A stretch of DNA of 14,182 nucleotides from Candidatus Bathyarchaeota archaeon. GTDB lineage: Archaea; Thermoproteota; Bathyarchaeia; Bathyarchaeales; Bathycorpusculaceae. The position numbers and the translations under genes were made by a program. The stretch is from NCBI GenBank assembly GCA_026014845.1, contig JAOZHM010000145.1, positions 1-14,182 on the forward strand. Reading direction: 5' to 3'. The first letter of the stretch is position 1. Each line of letters opens with the position of its first letter. Below are positions 1 to 7,112 of the stretch, one piece after another. The notes beneath the pieces were generated by a model, which was not told the DNA's origin, searched no databases, and saw only the letters and a list, made by a program, of their open reading frames with translations.

Positions 1-2
1 AA

Positions 3-1052
3 GAAGTTAACACTCTTTACACAAGCATGAAACTTCTCAGCGCAAAAACCGAGAACTTTATGAAAACGATTCGTGACAAAATAAGGAAAATCGAACAAGA
101 ACTCAGCAAAAAAATTGAAAAGTGCAAAGCTTCCGTCGAGGAACAAGTTGACGAGATACGCAAAAAATTCGATGAAGAAGTTACGGAATATTCAAAAAAA
201 GCTGAAGAAGAACTTTTCAGTCTGCAACAAGAAAAAATCAAACTTGAGAAAACAAAGGAACAGTTAACTAAAGAGGTTGAACATTGTGAAGCAGAAATCA
301 AAACCTGCGCAATCGACAAAGACGATGTAGGGGAACACAGATGGAGAGACGAGAAAAATAAACTCAAAAAACAGCTTTCCGAAACAGAAACTAAACTGAA
401 GAAGCTTGATAAAAACATAAAAGAAGTCAAAGACGAGAAAAACCTGAAAATTTTTGAACTAAAGTCGGAACGTGAAGCAAAAACCAAAGAAGCTATGAAG
501 GATTTGATAGAAATCGAATCTTCGCGGGACGCCAAAATCAGGATATACGAGGAAGAAATGGAAAAGTTTGAAGAGTTAACTTCAAGTATAATTGAGCAAA
601 TTGACAAATTGGCGAAACTGAGGGAAAAATCTATAGACGAGTTCGATAAGCTTGGAGTTCCACAAAAACGGAGAAAACACGTATTAATTTACATGCCATT
701 TTACCTAGCATGCTATCAGTCTGAATCAGGAAAGCGTTACGTATATTTTCCACTATCAATCGTGAGCAATGTAAGTTTTTCAGTAAAATTCAAGGGAGCA
801 TTAGGCAAGGCTAAAATCAAACAGTTGCTTCAGCCACGTTCGAAAAAAATAGTTTCGCTTCTGAGCAAATTTCCTCTTCTAATGGAGCAAAACGCCGTGT
901 TTAACCGTGAAATGAGTGAGGCTTGTGCCAAAGCTAACTCAACGCAAACAAAAAAATCGCGTGAATCAATTAAAGAAGGATTGGAAATGCTTAAAGAGGA
1001 AGGCTGGTTCTCCGAAAAGGAATATGAGTCTTTCAGTCAAATGTTAACGTGA
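3..1052 (+). CDS. Coiled-coil protein of unknown function, probably 5'-truncated by the window edge
   Basis: I do not recognise the family. The reading frame is open to the first bases of the window. The first ATG (27) has no Shine-Dalgarno sequence before it, and the codons upstream read like coding sequence, so the true start probably lies outside. Numbered from that ATG, residues 10-205 are rich in Lys and Glu with few prolines or glycines, typical of long coiled coils. A non-coiled C-terminal domain follows (about 210-341), with an aromatic stretch (YMPFYLACYQ, 221-230) and a Lys-rich helical end. There is no signal peptide or membrane segment, so the protein is probably cytoplasmic. It ends facing the permease gene across an 82-bp convergent gap, so it is unlikely to belong to the hydrogenase operons. 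A structural or scaffold role is only a guess. Confidence 0.75.
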   Translation, partial: EVNTLYTSMKLLSAKTENFMKTIRDKIRKIEQELSKKIEKCKASVEEQVDEIRKKFDEEVTEYSKKAEEELFSLQQEKIKLEKTKEQLTKEVEHCEAEIKTCAIDKDDVGEHRWRDEKNKLKKQLSETETKLKKLDKNIKEVKDEKNLKIFELKSEREAKTKEAMKDLIEIESSRDAKIRIYEEEMEKFEELTSSIIEQIDKLAKLREKSIDEFDKLGVPQKRRKHVLIYMPFYLACYQSESGKRYVYFPLSIVSNVSFSVKFKGALGKAKIKQLLQPRSKKIVSLLSKFPLLMEQNAVFNREMSEACAKANSTQTKKSRESIKEGLEMLKEEGWFSEKEYESFSQMLT

Positions 1053-1090
1053 AACAAGTTTTCCTACCATTTGAGCGGACATCTGCCAAA

Positions 1091-1110
1091 TCTTTTTGTT
1101 TCTAACAAAT
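1091..1110. terminator. Candidate bidirectional terminator between convergent genes
   Basis: The gap between the coiled-coil gene and the permease gene holds a T-run (TTTTT, 1093-1097) and a small perfect inverted repeat: TTTGTT (1095-1100), loop TCT, AACAAA (1104-1109). A T-rich stretch after a stop codon is the usual archaeal termination signal. The stem is only 6 bp and A/T-rich, so the call is weak. Confidence 0.3.
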
Positions 1111-1134
1111 GTAGTCTCTCTTATTGCGTTCCTT

Positions 1135-2646
1135 TTAACCACGTGCAGTAGTGTTTAAGATACCTGTTATGATGGAGATTGCGCTGATAAGAAGCATGAT
1201 GTAACTAGGTATAAATGGAAAAATGGGGGACATGATCCGTGCTTCAACTAAACAGGTCAGCAATAACAAGAAAACACCTATGCCCAAACCTGCTCCTCCT
1301 ATGGCTATCTGCATACGATAACGTCCAATCATTCTGAAGTAGTACGCCATCAAGACCAGCACTGTCAACCCGATACAAGACATCAACGCGATTGCAGCTT
1401 CGAGGAAGAACATGGGAAACAGGAGAAGTGCAATGGATATGATGAGGCCGGCTATGGGTGTGAAAGGATACAGAGGAGTTTTGAACGGTCTCTCCATATG
1501 TGGCTTTTTCCTTCTAAGCTTCAAAAGAGAGAGGTTAACCAAAGCAAAAACTAGAAGCGATCCGAAGCTCGCTGCGTATCCAAGGAATTCTACGGCTCCT
1601 ACAGCGCTTAGAAACATTACGAAAAGTGAACCAGCGATGATCGCGACATATGGAGTTCTAAACCGTTGATGAACAGAGCGTAGAAGCCTCGGCAGATATG
1701 CGTCTCGACTCATTCCTTGAAGTATACTTGCCTGAACAGTCAGAGAGGTGCCTAACGCAGAGAGACTTGCAACCATTCCAGCAACAGCGATCAAGGCACC
1801 TCCAGCCCAACCGAAGATTCTTTGAGCCGCAAGGTTCAGCAGGGGAACTTGCCAACCTGCTTCTTGGCGCATGAGCCGCGCTTCTTCTAACGAAACCATT
1901 CCCACGGCTGTGTAGGTAACGCAGATGTAAAGGGGAATTATCAACAGCGACGATAAGAGTAATGCTTTTGGAATGTTTCTCTCCGGATGCTTAATTTGCG
2001 CCGCTCCAGCTACAAGAGAGCGTACTCCAAAAAACATGGGAAACATGTAGACAGTAGCTGCGAAAACTTTGGGTATATCAATGGGCAAGTTTTTTGGAAA
2101 GACTTCTATGGGAGCTAACCCGTGGAATAATCCGCTGCCTACGAAGATGGCGAATATTGCTATAAAAGCAAACACAACGGTGACGCCTACTCCTTTCTTT
2201 CCTTTCACGCCTAATGCTGCCATGGCGATGACCACGATTACGGCGATAAGCGGTGCTTGTGTCAAATCAAAGCTTTGAAGATTCAGAGCGATTTTTAGAA
2301 CGTATGAGAGTTGCTGGGTAAAAACTACTGCAGCTAAGGCTGCGCCGAAAATGCTGGCTAGCCATCGGAAACATCCGAAGATGAAGGATATGAAGCCTGC
2401 GTAGGCTGCTTTTATGTAGGTGTATGCTCCGCCTACTTCGGGCATGGCTGTACTGAGTTCGCAGAAGTTGAACATGATCAAGAGGTTTACTAGTCCTGCT
2501 AGAAGAAGCCCAAACACTATGCCAGCTCCAAGTTCCAAGTTGAAATAAGGATAGTCCAGAAGGATAAAAATTTCAAAGCCTATAGCACCGCTTAATCCCA
2601 TCATTAACGCATCGAAAAATCCCAATTTTCTTTTTGTTTTCAACAA
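1135..2646 (-). CDS. APC-superfamily amino-acid permease
   Basis: A secondary transporter that probably moves amino acids or polyamines across the cytoplasmic membrane, driven by an ion gradient or by exchange. The 503-residue protein has about 12-14 hydrophobic segments. TM1 carries the glycine-rich unwound stretch GLSGAIGFEIF (17-27). TM2 and the following loop hold the APC signature ELSTAMPEVGGAYTYIK (63-79), and the TM6-TM7 region holds FGVRSLVAGAAQIKHPERN (206-224), as in the APA/YfnA-like branch. The start is TTG at 2646, fixed by a GGAGGG (2655-2660) 8 nt upstream; that site overlaps the stop codon of the preceding small gene, so the two are probably translationally coupled. The substrate cannot be read from the sequence. 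The C-terminus (from about 410) has a few hydrophobic segments beyond the conserved core. Confidence 0.88.
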   Translation of the reverse strand: MLKTKRKLGFFDALMMGLSGAIGFEIFILLDYPYFNLELGAGIVFGLLLAGLVNLLIMFNFCELSTAMPEVGGAYTYIKAAYAGFISFIFGCFRWLASIFGAALAAVVFTQQLSYVLKIALNLQSFDLTQAPLIAVIVVIAMAALGVKGKKGVGVTVVFAFIAIFAIFVGSGLFHGLAPIEVFPKNLPIDIPKVFAATVYMFPMFFGVRSLVAGAAQIKHPERNIPKALLLSSLLIIPLYICVTYTAVGMVSLEEARLMRQEAGWQVPLLNLAAQRIFGWAGGALIAVAGMVASLSALGTSLTVQASILQGMSRDAYLPRLLRSVHQRFRTPYVAIIAGSLFVMFLSAVGAVEFLGYAASFGSLLVFALVNLSLLKLRRKKPHMERPFKTPLYPFTPIAGLIISIALLLFPMFFLEAAIALMSCIGLTVLVLMAYYFRMIGRYRMQIAIGGAGLGIGVFLLLLTCLVEARIMSPIFPFIPSYIMLLISAISIITGILNTTARG

Positions 2647-2654
2647 ACATAACG

Positions 2655-2662
2655 CCCTCCTA
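2655..2662 (-). promoter_or_regulatory. Shine-Dalgarno site fused to a stop codon (TAGGAGGG)
   Basis: The TAG stop of the small membrane protein (2662-2660) runs directly into GGAGGG, 8 nt before the TTG start of the permease. This decides the permease start and suggests coupled translation. Confidence 0.7.
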
Positions 2663-2890
2663 ACGTGACTCTAACCATTCATAAACAAGAAATAACCCGC
2701 TTATAACAGAGAAAAACCCGAAAACAAGAAGAACTAACACATGAAAATGGAAGGATTCCACTGTCCCGTTTAACCTTCCTTCAACACCAAAAAAGTTAAA
2801 ATAGAGACAGCAAGCAAAAACGAATATCAAAGCAGCTATAACGCTCTGCATTAAACCAACTATAATCGCAAGAGTCCCCCTGATATTCAT
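2660..2890 (-). CDS. Small two-helix membrane protein, unknown function
   Basis: A 76-residue hydrophobic protein with two predicted membrane helices (about 8-33 and 49-70) joined by a short polar loop (NGTVESFHFH). It ends Glu-Ser-Arg just after a WLES segment. I recognise no family. It lies directly upstream of the amino-acid permease in the same operon, with its stop codon embedded in the permease's ribosome-binding site, so it may be an accessory or regulatory subunit of that transporter; this is inference from position only. The ATG at 2890 has no clear Shine-Dalgarno sequence, but a strong TATA-like element at 2925-2937 would give a transcript with a short leader. Confidence 0.65.
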   Translation of the reverse strand: MNIRGTLAIIVGLMQSVIAALIFVFACCLYFNFFGVEGRLNGTVESFHFHVLVLLVFGFFSVISGLFLVYEWLESR

Positions 2891-2924
2891 CAGCTAAACG
2901 CCGATCAGACCTTTCTTACCAAGT

Positions 2925-2937
2925 AATAAATAAATAT
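2925..2937 (-). promoter_or_regulatory. TATA-like promoter of the small protein-permease operon
   Basis: On the minus strand the sequence reads TATTTATTTATTA, an archaeal TATA-box-like stretch. It lies about 35-47 nt upstream of the ATG at 2890, so a start about 25 bp downstream would fall near 2905. It separates this operon from the hydrogenase operon ending at 2991. Confidence 0.45.
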
Positions 2938-2990
2938 TGAGTGGTAGGAAGGCATGGGCTAATTAATGTCAAGACCTTACAGTTGTTCGT

Positions 2991-3335
2991 TTAAGAATCC
3001 TTTTTGTACTCGTGAAGCATTTTGGAACGGTCAAAGTCTGCTAACTCGTACTCTTCGCTCATTCTAATAGCGTTTTCTGGGCAAATCTCTGCACATTGTC
3101 CACAGAACATACAACGATCAACATAATGATTAATTTCCGCTTCCAATCCTTTACCAATCATTTCTATGGCGCCTGAAGGACATACATTAGAGCAGAGTCC
3201 GCAGCCAATGCATTTTTTCATGTCCCAAATTGGACGGCCCCTAAAATCTTTCGGTACGGTTAGTTTTTCGTATGGATACTTCAAAGTGGCTGGCTTTTGA
3301 AACAGTTGTTTTAGTGCTTCTTTAATCAAAGCCAT
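2991..3335 (-). CDS. nuoI: NuoI-type two-[4Fe-4S] ferredoxin subunit of the membrane-bound hydrogenase
   Basis: Electron-transfer subunit on the cytoplasmic side of the complex, expected to pass electrons between a soluble ferredoxin and the small subunit's proximal cluster. The 114-residue protein has two CxxCxxCxxxC[P] motifs: Cys42/45/48 with Cys52, and Cys75/78/81 with Cys85, each followed by Pro. This matches NuoI, FpoI, MbhN and EchF. It is shorter than bacterial NuoI (about 160-180 residues), with an N-terminal stretch of about 40 residues. The ATG at 3335 follows a GGAGG (3343-3347) that lies in the end of nuoH; only 3 nt separate the two genes. It is the last gene of the minus-strand core operon. 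Confidence 0.93.
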   Translation of the reverse strand: MALIKEALKQLFQKPATLKYPYEKLTVPKDFRGRPIWDMKKCIGCGLCSNVCPSGAIEMIGKGLEAEINHYVDRCMFCGQCAEICPENAIRMSEEYELADFDRSKMLHEYKKDS

Positions 3336-3338
3336 GTC

Positions 3339-4301
3339 TCATCCTCCAAGACCAGCCTGGATTAGAATTATTTGTAAGGTTGCAAGTGGAAGCAGATATT
3401 TCCACAGTCCAGAAAGCATTTGGTCTATTCGAAACCTGGCGAACACTGCTCTTAGAAGGGAGAGTAGCATTACAGCGAAAGTAGTTTTCACCAAGAAAGC
3501 GACAATTGGCGGAATCAGCCAGAATTGTTGGGGACCACCTAAGTAAAGCGATGCAATTAAAGCAGATGCGAGAACCAACTCTAAATCCTTTCCAAGTCGA
3601 AGCAACGCTAATTTTCTTCCGCTGAACTCTGTTCTCCATCCAGCCACAATTTCAGTTTCAGCTTCTGGAATGTCAAAGGGAACAAACTGTAACTCAGCGA
3701 GAAGGCATACAGTGAATATGGCGAATCCGAGAGGCTGCAATAAAATCAGCCAAAAATTAAGCGACTGCCATCCAACTATTCTGCTTATTGACAAGCTATT
3801 TGCTGCTATCGCAGGACCAAACGCAACTAAACCCATTGGAATCTCATAACCTAACATTTGAAGTACGGCTCGCATGCTTCCAATTGTGCCAAATCTATTT
3901 ATCGAACTCCAACCAGCAAGAAAAACAGTTATAATTATTAATGTAAAAGCGAAAAGGACGAAAACAAGGTCTCCCTCAAAGGCTATAAAGCTTGTAGGAT
4001 CTAAAACCGGAATAACAAAAAGCGTTGTCAACGGCAAAGCAAGGTAGAAAACTGGGGCCAAAGCAAATACAAGCCTGTCAGAAGCATGTGGCGTAATGTC
4101 TTCTTTTGAAAGCAGTTTTAAAAAGTCTGCGAGAGGTTGCAGAATACCATGAGGCCCCGTGTGTAATGGTCCATATCTGTTTTGCAGTCTTGCAAAGAAT
4201 TTTCTGTCAACCCACTCGTAGAAGAAGGCTAATGCAAAAAGAAACATGGCTCCTGGAAAAACTAAGATTCTTATTAATGAAACTATTGTTTCTGAGGTCA
4301 T
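3339..4301 (-). CDS. nuoH: NuoH-type membrane anchor subunit
   Basis: Membrane subunit that anchors the catalytic module and begins the ion-translocation path. The 320-residue protein has about 8 hydrophobic segments. It carries the family motifs RLQNRYGP (38-45), LQPLADFLKLLSKEDI (54-69) and FDIPEAETEIVAG (209-221), the last being the acidic loop that contacts the B/D subunits. I start it at the ATG at 4301, whose first bases overlap the TGA of the hydrogenase large subunit (ATGA, 4301-4298). The frame stays open upstream to 4400, but that extension lies inside the large-subunit gene and looks unlike NuoH. In this context it is equivalent to MbhM or EchB. Confidence 0.95.
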   Translation of the reverse strand: MTSETIVSLIRILVFPGAMFLFALAFFYEWVDRKFFARLQNRYGPLHTGPHGILQPLADFLKLLSKEDITPHASDRLVFALAPVFYLALPLTTLFVIPVLDPTSFIAFEGDLVFVLFAFTLIIITVFLAGWSSINRFGTIGSMRAVLQMLGYEIPMGLVAFGPAIAANSLSISRIVGWQSLNFWLILLQPLGFAIFTVCLLAELQFVPFDIPEAETEIVAGWRTEFSGRKLALLRLGKDLELVLASALIASLYLGGPQQFWLIPPIVAFLVKTTFAVMLLSLLRAVFARFRIDQMLSGLWKYLLPLATLQIILIQAGLGG

Positions 4302-5467
4302 TCTTTTGCGTACTTCCTTCTTAACTGCTGCATAGTCCAAACCCATTTTTTGTTCTGTTTGATGTCGACGAAAGCCATGCGGTCCATGCAAGCGAAACAA
4401 GGGTCGATTCCAGCTAAGACTATGGGTATGTCAGCTACGTATCCGCCTAGAAGCATTTTGCATAATGCCGGGATATTTGCTAGCGTTGGGCTTCTTACTT
4501 TGTAGCGTTCCGGCTTTGTAGTTCCGTTTGACTTAGCATAATGGATTAATTCTCCTCTAGGTGCTTCAACCCTTGAAACAACTTCTCCTTGAGGAACTTT
4601 CTTTGGAACTTGCACTCTAATAATTCCTTCAGGCATACTGTCTAAAGCATAACGGATTATTTTTATACTTTCTAACATTTCTTCGCATCTAACCAGTGTT
4701 CTGCTTAAAATATCGCAACCGCTATGCGTAATCACGTTGAACGGGATTTCATCGTAAGCAGCATACGGATCATCTGACCTCACATCGTTTTTTATACCAC
4801 TTGCACGTAAAGTCGGACCGACAGCACACAAATTCACGGCATCTTTCGGTTTCAAAATGCCCACACCAACGGTTCTTTTCAAAATAGTCTGCTCAGTTTG
4901 CACGATACGCAAATAATACTTAAGTCTCTCTTCCAAGAAGTCTAAACCTTTTATGATTTTCGGCACCATAGCCGCATGTATGTCTCTCCGCACTCCGCCA
5001 ATAGTGTTCATGGCGTAATGTATCCGATTGCCGGAAATCATCTCAAACAAGTCCAAGACCGTTTCACGGTCGCGCCAAACATACATGAAAAGCGTGTCAA
5101 ACCCTATTTCATGTGCAGCTATGCCAACCCAAAGTGCGTGGCTGTGAATTCTTTCAAGTTCGGCAATTATTACGCGGATGTATCTGGCTCTCGGCGGCAG
5201 TTCCACATTTAGTAGTTCTTCGATTGCCTGCGTATAACATGTAGTATGTGCATCCGAGCAGATTCCGCAAATTCGTTCAGCCAAGTAGATGTTTTGTATG
5301 TAAGTTCTGAGTTCAAAGGCTTTTTCTATTCCACGATGGTTATAGCCTAGACGCGGCTTAACATCCACAACGATTTCTCCGTCAACCTCGAAAAGAAAAT
5401 TTTCAGGCTCCTTCAAGGCTGGATGCTGAGGACCAAAAGGAACTTTAATTATTGAACCATGACTCAA
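4298..5467 (-). CDS. Group 4 [NiFe] hydrogenase large (catalytic) subunit, homologue of NuoD/MbhL/EchE
   Basis: Catalytic subunit expected to interconvert H2 with protons and electrons. The 389-residue protein aligns with NuoD/FpoD over its length but keeps both [NiFe]-binding pairs: CGIC (Cys67, Cys70) followed by SDAH (His74), and DPCFAC (Cys357, Cys360) followed by MDRM. NuoD and FpoD have lost these cysteines. RGIE (45-48) matches the group 4 N-terminal motif. Arg363-Met364 sits where E. coli HycE is cleaved (known for HycE), so a tail of 26 residues may be removed during maturation. The start is TTG at 5467 with GGGTGA upstream; the nuoC homologue ends 15 nt before. The subtype within group 4 cannot be fixed by eye. 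Confidence 0.93.
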   Translation of the reverse strand: MSHGSIIKVPFGPQHPALKEPENFLFEVDGEIVVDVKPRLGYNHRGIEKAFELRTYIQNIYLAERICGICSDAHTTCYTQAIEELLNVELPPRARYIRVIIAELERIHSHALWVGIAAHEIGFDTLFMYVWRDRETVLDLFEMISGNRIHYAMNTIGGVRRDIHAAMVPKIIKGLDFLEERLKYYLRIVQTEQTILKRTVGVGILKPKDAVNLCAVGPTLRASGIKNDVRSDDPYAAYDEIPFNVITHSGCDILSRTLVRCEEMLESIKIIRYALDSMPEGIIRVQVPKKVPQGEVVSRVEAPRGELIHYAKSNGTTKPERYKVRSPTLANIPALCKMLLGGYVADIPIVLAGIDPCFACMDRMAFVDIKQNKKWVWTMQQLRRKYAKE

Positions 5468-5482
5468 TTCTTTTCACCCTTC

Positions 5483-5965
5483 TTACTTCTCAGATGTTAT
5501 TTCCCTCAGGTGCTTAAGCTGATATTCCTTCCTTAACGGATAAACACCTTTAGGCCATTTTTCCGGAAGCATCAATGGCGATAAGTCTGGATGCCTTTCG
5601 AAATCAACTCCTAAAAGATCATGGACTTCACGTTCATAAAGAACTGCACCCGGAATTAAATCTGTAATCGTTGGGATGTTTGGGTTCTTCTTTGAAACGG
5701 CAAGCCTTGCTGAAAGCATAATTGAGCCTTTATAAGACAGATGGTATATCACTTCTATTTCTTCACCAAGATCTACCCCAGTTATCGTGGACAAATGTTT
5801 GAACTTTAAATCTTTCACGAAATATTCCATAGCTTCTTCTAGCGCATCCTTTTTTATGTAAACGAAAATTCTTCGTTTTTTAGGGATTGTCACATTAACA
5901 AGGTTTTCTTTAAGAAAATCCTTCAGTTTTTCTACTATTTCATTTTCCTTTTCCACGTCTTTCAC
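5483..5965 (-). CDS. nuoC: NuoC-type subunit (30 kDa family)
   Basis: Peripheral-arm subunit that packs against the large and small subunits; it has no cofactor of its own. The 160-residue protein ends with the family block from Glu111 (EREVHDLLGVDF, 111-122) through HPDL to LPEKWPKGVYPLRK (133-146). It is a separate gene here, not fused to the large subunit as in HycE. The start is GTG at 5965, overlapping the end of the small-subunit gene by 26 bp; another in-frame GTG at 5956 is possible. The Shine-Dalgarno sequence is weak, consistent with translation coupled to the upstream gene. Confidence 0.93.
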   Translation of the reverse strand: MKDVEKENEIVEKLKDFLKENLVNVTIPKKRRIFVYIKKDALEEAMEYFVKDLKFKHLSTITGVDLGEEIEVIYHLSYKGSIMLSARLAVSKKNPNIPTITDLIPGAVLYEREVHDLLGVDFERHPDLSPLMLPEKWPKGVYPLRKEYQLKHLREITSEK

Positions 5966-6383
5966 TCTCTTTTATTTTTTGAATTAGTTTTGCGATTCCA
6001 TCGATGATGGCTTCAGGTTTTGATGGGCATCCGGGAACGTAGGCGTTTACTGGAAGCACGGTGTCTATTCCTCCGTAGACGTTGTAGCAGTCTTTGAATG
6101 GTGCTCCGCTGATTGCGCATGTGCCTATAGCCATGACATGTTTTGGTTCTGGCATTTGCTCATAAATTCGCACAAGTCTATCTTTCACTTGAAGAGTTAC
6201 TGGACCCGTAACTACAAGTATGTCTGCATGTCTCGGGCTCCCCTCTAACAGTATCCCGAAACGTTCCAAATCAAATCTTGGCGTAAGCGCTGCTACAAGT
6301 TCTATGTCACATCCGTTACAGCCGCCTGTGTTAAAGTGGATGATCCAAGGTGATTTCGTCCGAGCCCATTTAAATAAATTCAT
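5940..6383 (-). CDS. Group 4 [NiFe] hydrogenase small subunit, homologue of NuoB/MbhJ/EchC
   Basis: Carries the proximal [4Fe-4S] cluster that exchanges electrons with the [NiFe] site. The 147-residue protein has four candidate ligands: Cys22 and Cys25 in GGCNGCDIE, Cys89 (GTCA) and Cys119 (PGCP). The CxxC spacing with CDIE is the hydrogenase form; NuoB and FpoB have the tandem CC of cluster N2. There is no twin-arginine leader, as expected for the cytoplasm-facing group 4 enzymes. I chose the ATG at 6383, 1 nt after the nuoA stop codon. A TTG at 6419 is in frame but would overlap nuoA by 35 bp and add residues unlike the family. Its end overlaps nuoC. Confidence 0.93.
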   Translation of the reverse strand: MNLFKWARTKSPWIIHFNTGGCNGCDIELVAALTPRFDLERFGILLEGSPRHADILVVTGPVTLQVKDRLVRIYEQMPEPKHVMAIGTCAISGAPFKDCYNVYGGIDTVLPVNAYVPGCPSKPEAIIDGIAKLIQKIKESERRGKGK

Positions 6384-6384
6384 T

Positions 6385-6720
6385 TCATGCTCGCCGCCGT
6401 AACGGTGCCAAAAGTACAACAGCCATCAGTACGATAAGAGCGTAGACCGCTGGGAAATAACCCGGCGTACTCAGCGATGTAGCGAGAGTGAATGCAAAAA
6501 TGTCAAAGATGAGGAAATAAATGGCATAAATGAGAAATTCTCTAACATCCACTTGAAACTTGCGTGGTGGAAGGTCTTCCCCGCAAGCATACGGAGCGAC
6601 CTTGCCCACGGTTTTTTCACCTTTCGCCGCAACTATCCATCCTACCAAATAGATAGCTAATCCCGCAAGGACTGATACGATGAAAATGAAAGGCAGGGAA
6701 ACTAGAAGGTCGGCGTACAT
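6385..6720 (-). CDS. nuoA: NuoA/ND3-type membrane subunit
   Basis: Small membrane subunit that in complex I lies beside NuoH and NuoJ at the junction with the peripheral arm. The 111-residue protein has three hydrophobic helices (about 6-31, 62-82, 90-106). The loop after TM1 carries YACGED (44-49), matching the conserved YECG of NuoA, with Cys46 at the position of the ND3 loop cysteine. TM2 carries FLIFDIF (69-75): the conserved Asp is kept (Asp73), but the Glu two residues later (E81 in E. coli NuoA) is Phe75. It is the first gene of the core operon and diverges from nuoJ. A NuoA homologue beside a [NiFe]-binding large subunit is unusual to my knowledge, since Mbh, Ech and Hyf lack it. Confidence 0.88.
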   Translation of the reverse strand: MYADLLVSLPFIFIVSVLAGLAIYLVGWIVAAKGEKTVGKVAPYACGEDLPPRKFQVDVREFLIYAIYFLIFDIFAFTLATSLSTPGYFPAVYALIVLMAVVLLAPLRRRA

Positions 6721-6741
6721 TTTTTCACAATCCTTTTACCT

Positions 6742-6768
6742 CATTTAAAGCTGTGGTTTATTTAACCT
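6742..6768 (-). promoter_or_regulatory. TATA-like promoter region for the nuoA-nuoI operon
   Basis: Two candidate TATA elements lie upstream of nuoA on the minus strand: CTTTAAATG (6750-6742), which would give an almost leaderless transcript, and GTTAAATAAACC (6767-6756), which would give a leader of about 15 nt. The nuoA start has only a weak ribosome-binding site, consistent with a short leader. Confidence 0.4.
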
Positions 6769-6806
6769 TTTTATGTGCGCTTTACAATGTTTCTTGTCGG
6801 GAAATC

Positions 6807-6814
6807 TTTTAAAT
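6807..6814 (+). promoter_or_regulatory. TATA box for the nuoJ-K-M operon
   Basis: TTTTAAAT preceded by purine-rich GGGAAATC (BRE-like). A start about 25 bp downstream would fall near 6836, about 20 nt before the TTG start at 6859. It shares the 138-bp divergent gap with the nuoA promoter. Confidence 0.45.
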
Positions 6815-6858
6815 GAGCTCATCTAAGCTTTCTGATATGGTATTGAGCGGAGAGGGTT

Positions 6859-7110
6859 TTGATAACTGGTGACATGCTGCAAATTGGTTTGATATCTCTT
6901 ACTATCTTTCTAGCCTTGCTAACCGTTGAACTAAAGGATTTGCTTCATGCTACCATATGCCTCTGCGGAACATGCATCACTATCGGAGCATTATTTTGGA
7001 TACTTAACGCACCATACGTGTCTGTCTTTCAACTTTTAGTCTACGCAGGCGCCGTAATTGTTCTTTTTATGGCGTCAGTTATGCTGACAAAGAGGGAGGA
7101 GGAGACGTAG
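6859..7110 (+). CDS. nuoJ: NuoJ N-terminal half / MbhD-type membrane subunit
   Basis: Membrane subunit of the ion-translocating arm. The 83-residue protein has three hydrophobic helices (about 7-22, 30-49, 55-76). The segment VELKDLLHA (23-31) resembles MbhD/MrpA C-terminal-type proteins, while VYAGAVIVLFMASVML (61-76) is the NuoJ TM3 motif, where complex I has its pi-bulge. NuoJ is split here, as I recall for Methanosarcina FpoJ; the second part follows after 2 nt. The start is TTG at 6859, supported by GGAGAGGG (6849-6856); an ATG at 6874 is in frame but 17 nt from that site. First gene of the plus-strand operon. Confidence 0.88.
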   Translation: MITGDMLQIGLISLTIFLALLTVELKDLLHATICLCGTCITIGALFWILNAPYVSVFQLLVYAGAVIVLFMASVMLTKREEET

Positions 7111-7112
7111 AA

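Noticed and set aside
1412..2278. Open frames opposite the permease gene
   Set aside because: They lie antisense to a clear APC transporter, have no ribosome-binding site and encode no recognisable protein; the same applies to the antisense frames within nuoD, nuoM and nuoL.
4302..4400. Upstream in-frame extension of nuoH to 4400
   Set aside because: It lies within the end of the hydrogenase large-subunit gene and is basic and unlike NuoH; the ATG at 4301 gives the usual N-terminus and a classic ATGA overlap.
6384..6419. Upstream TTG start for the hydrogenase small subunit
   Set aside because: It would overlap nuoA by 35 bp and add residues atypical of the family; the ATG at 6383 sits 1 nt after the nuoA stop.
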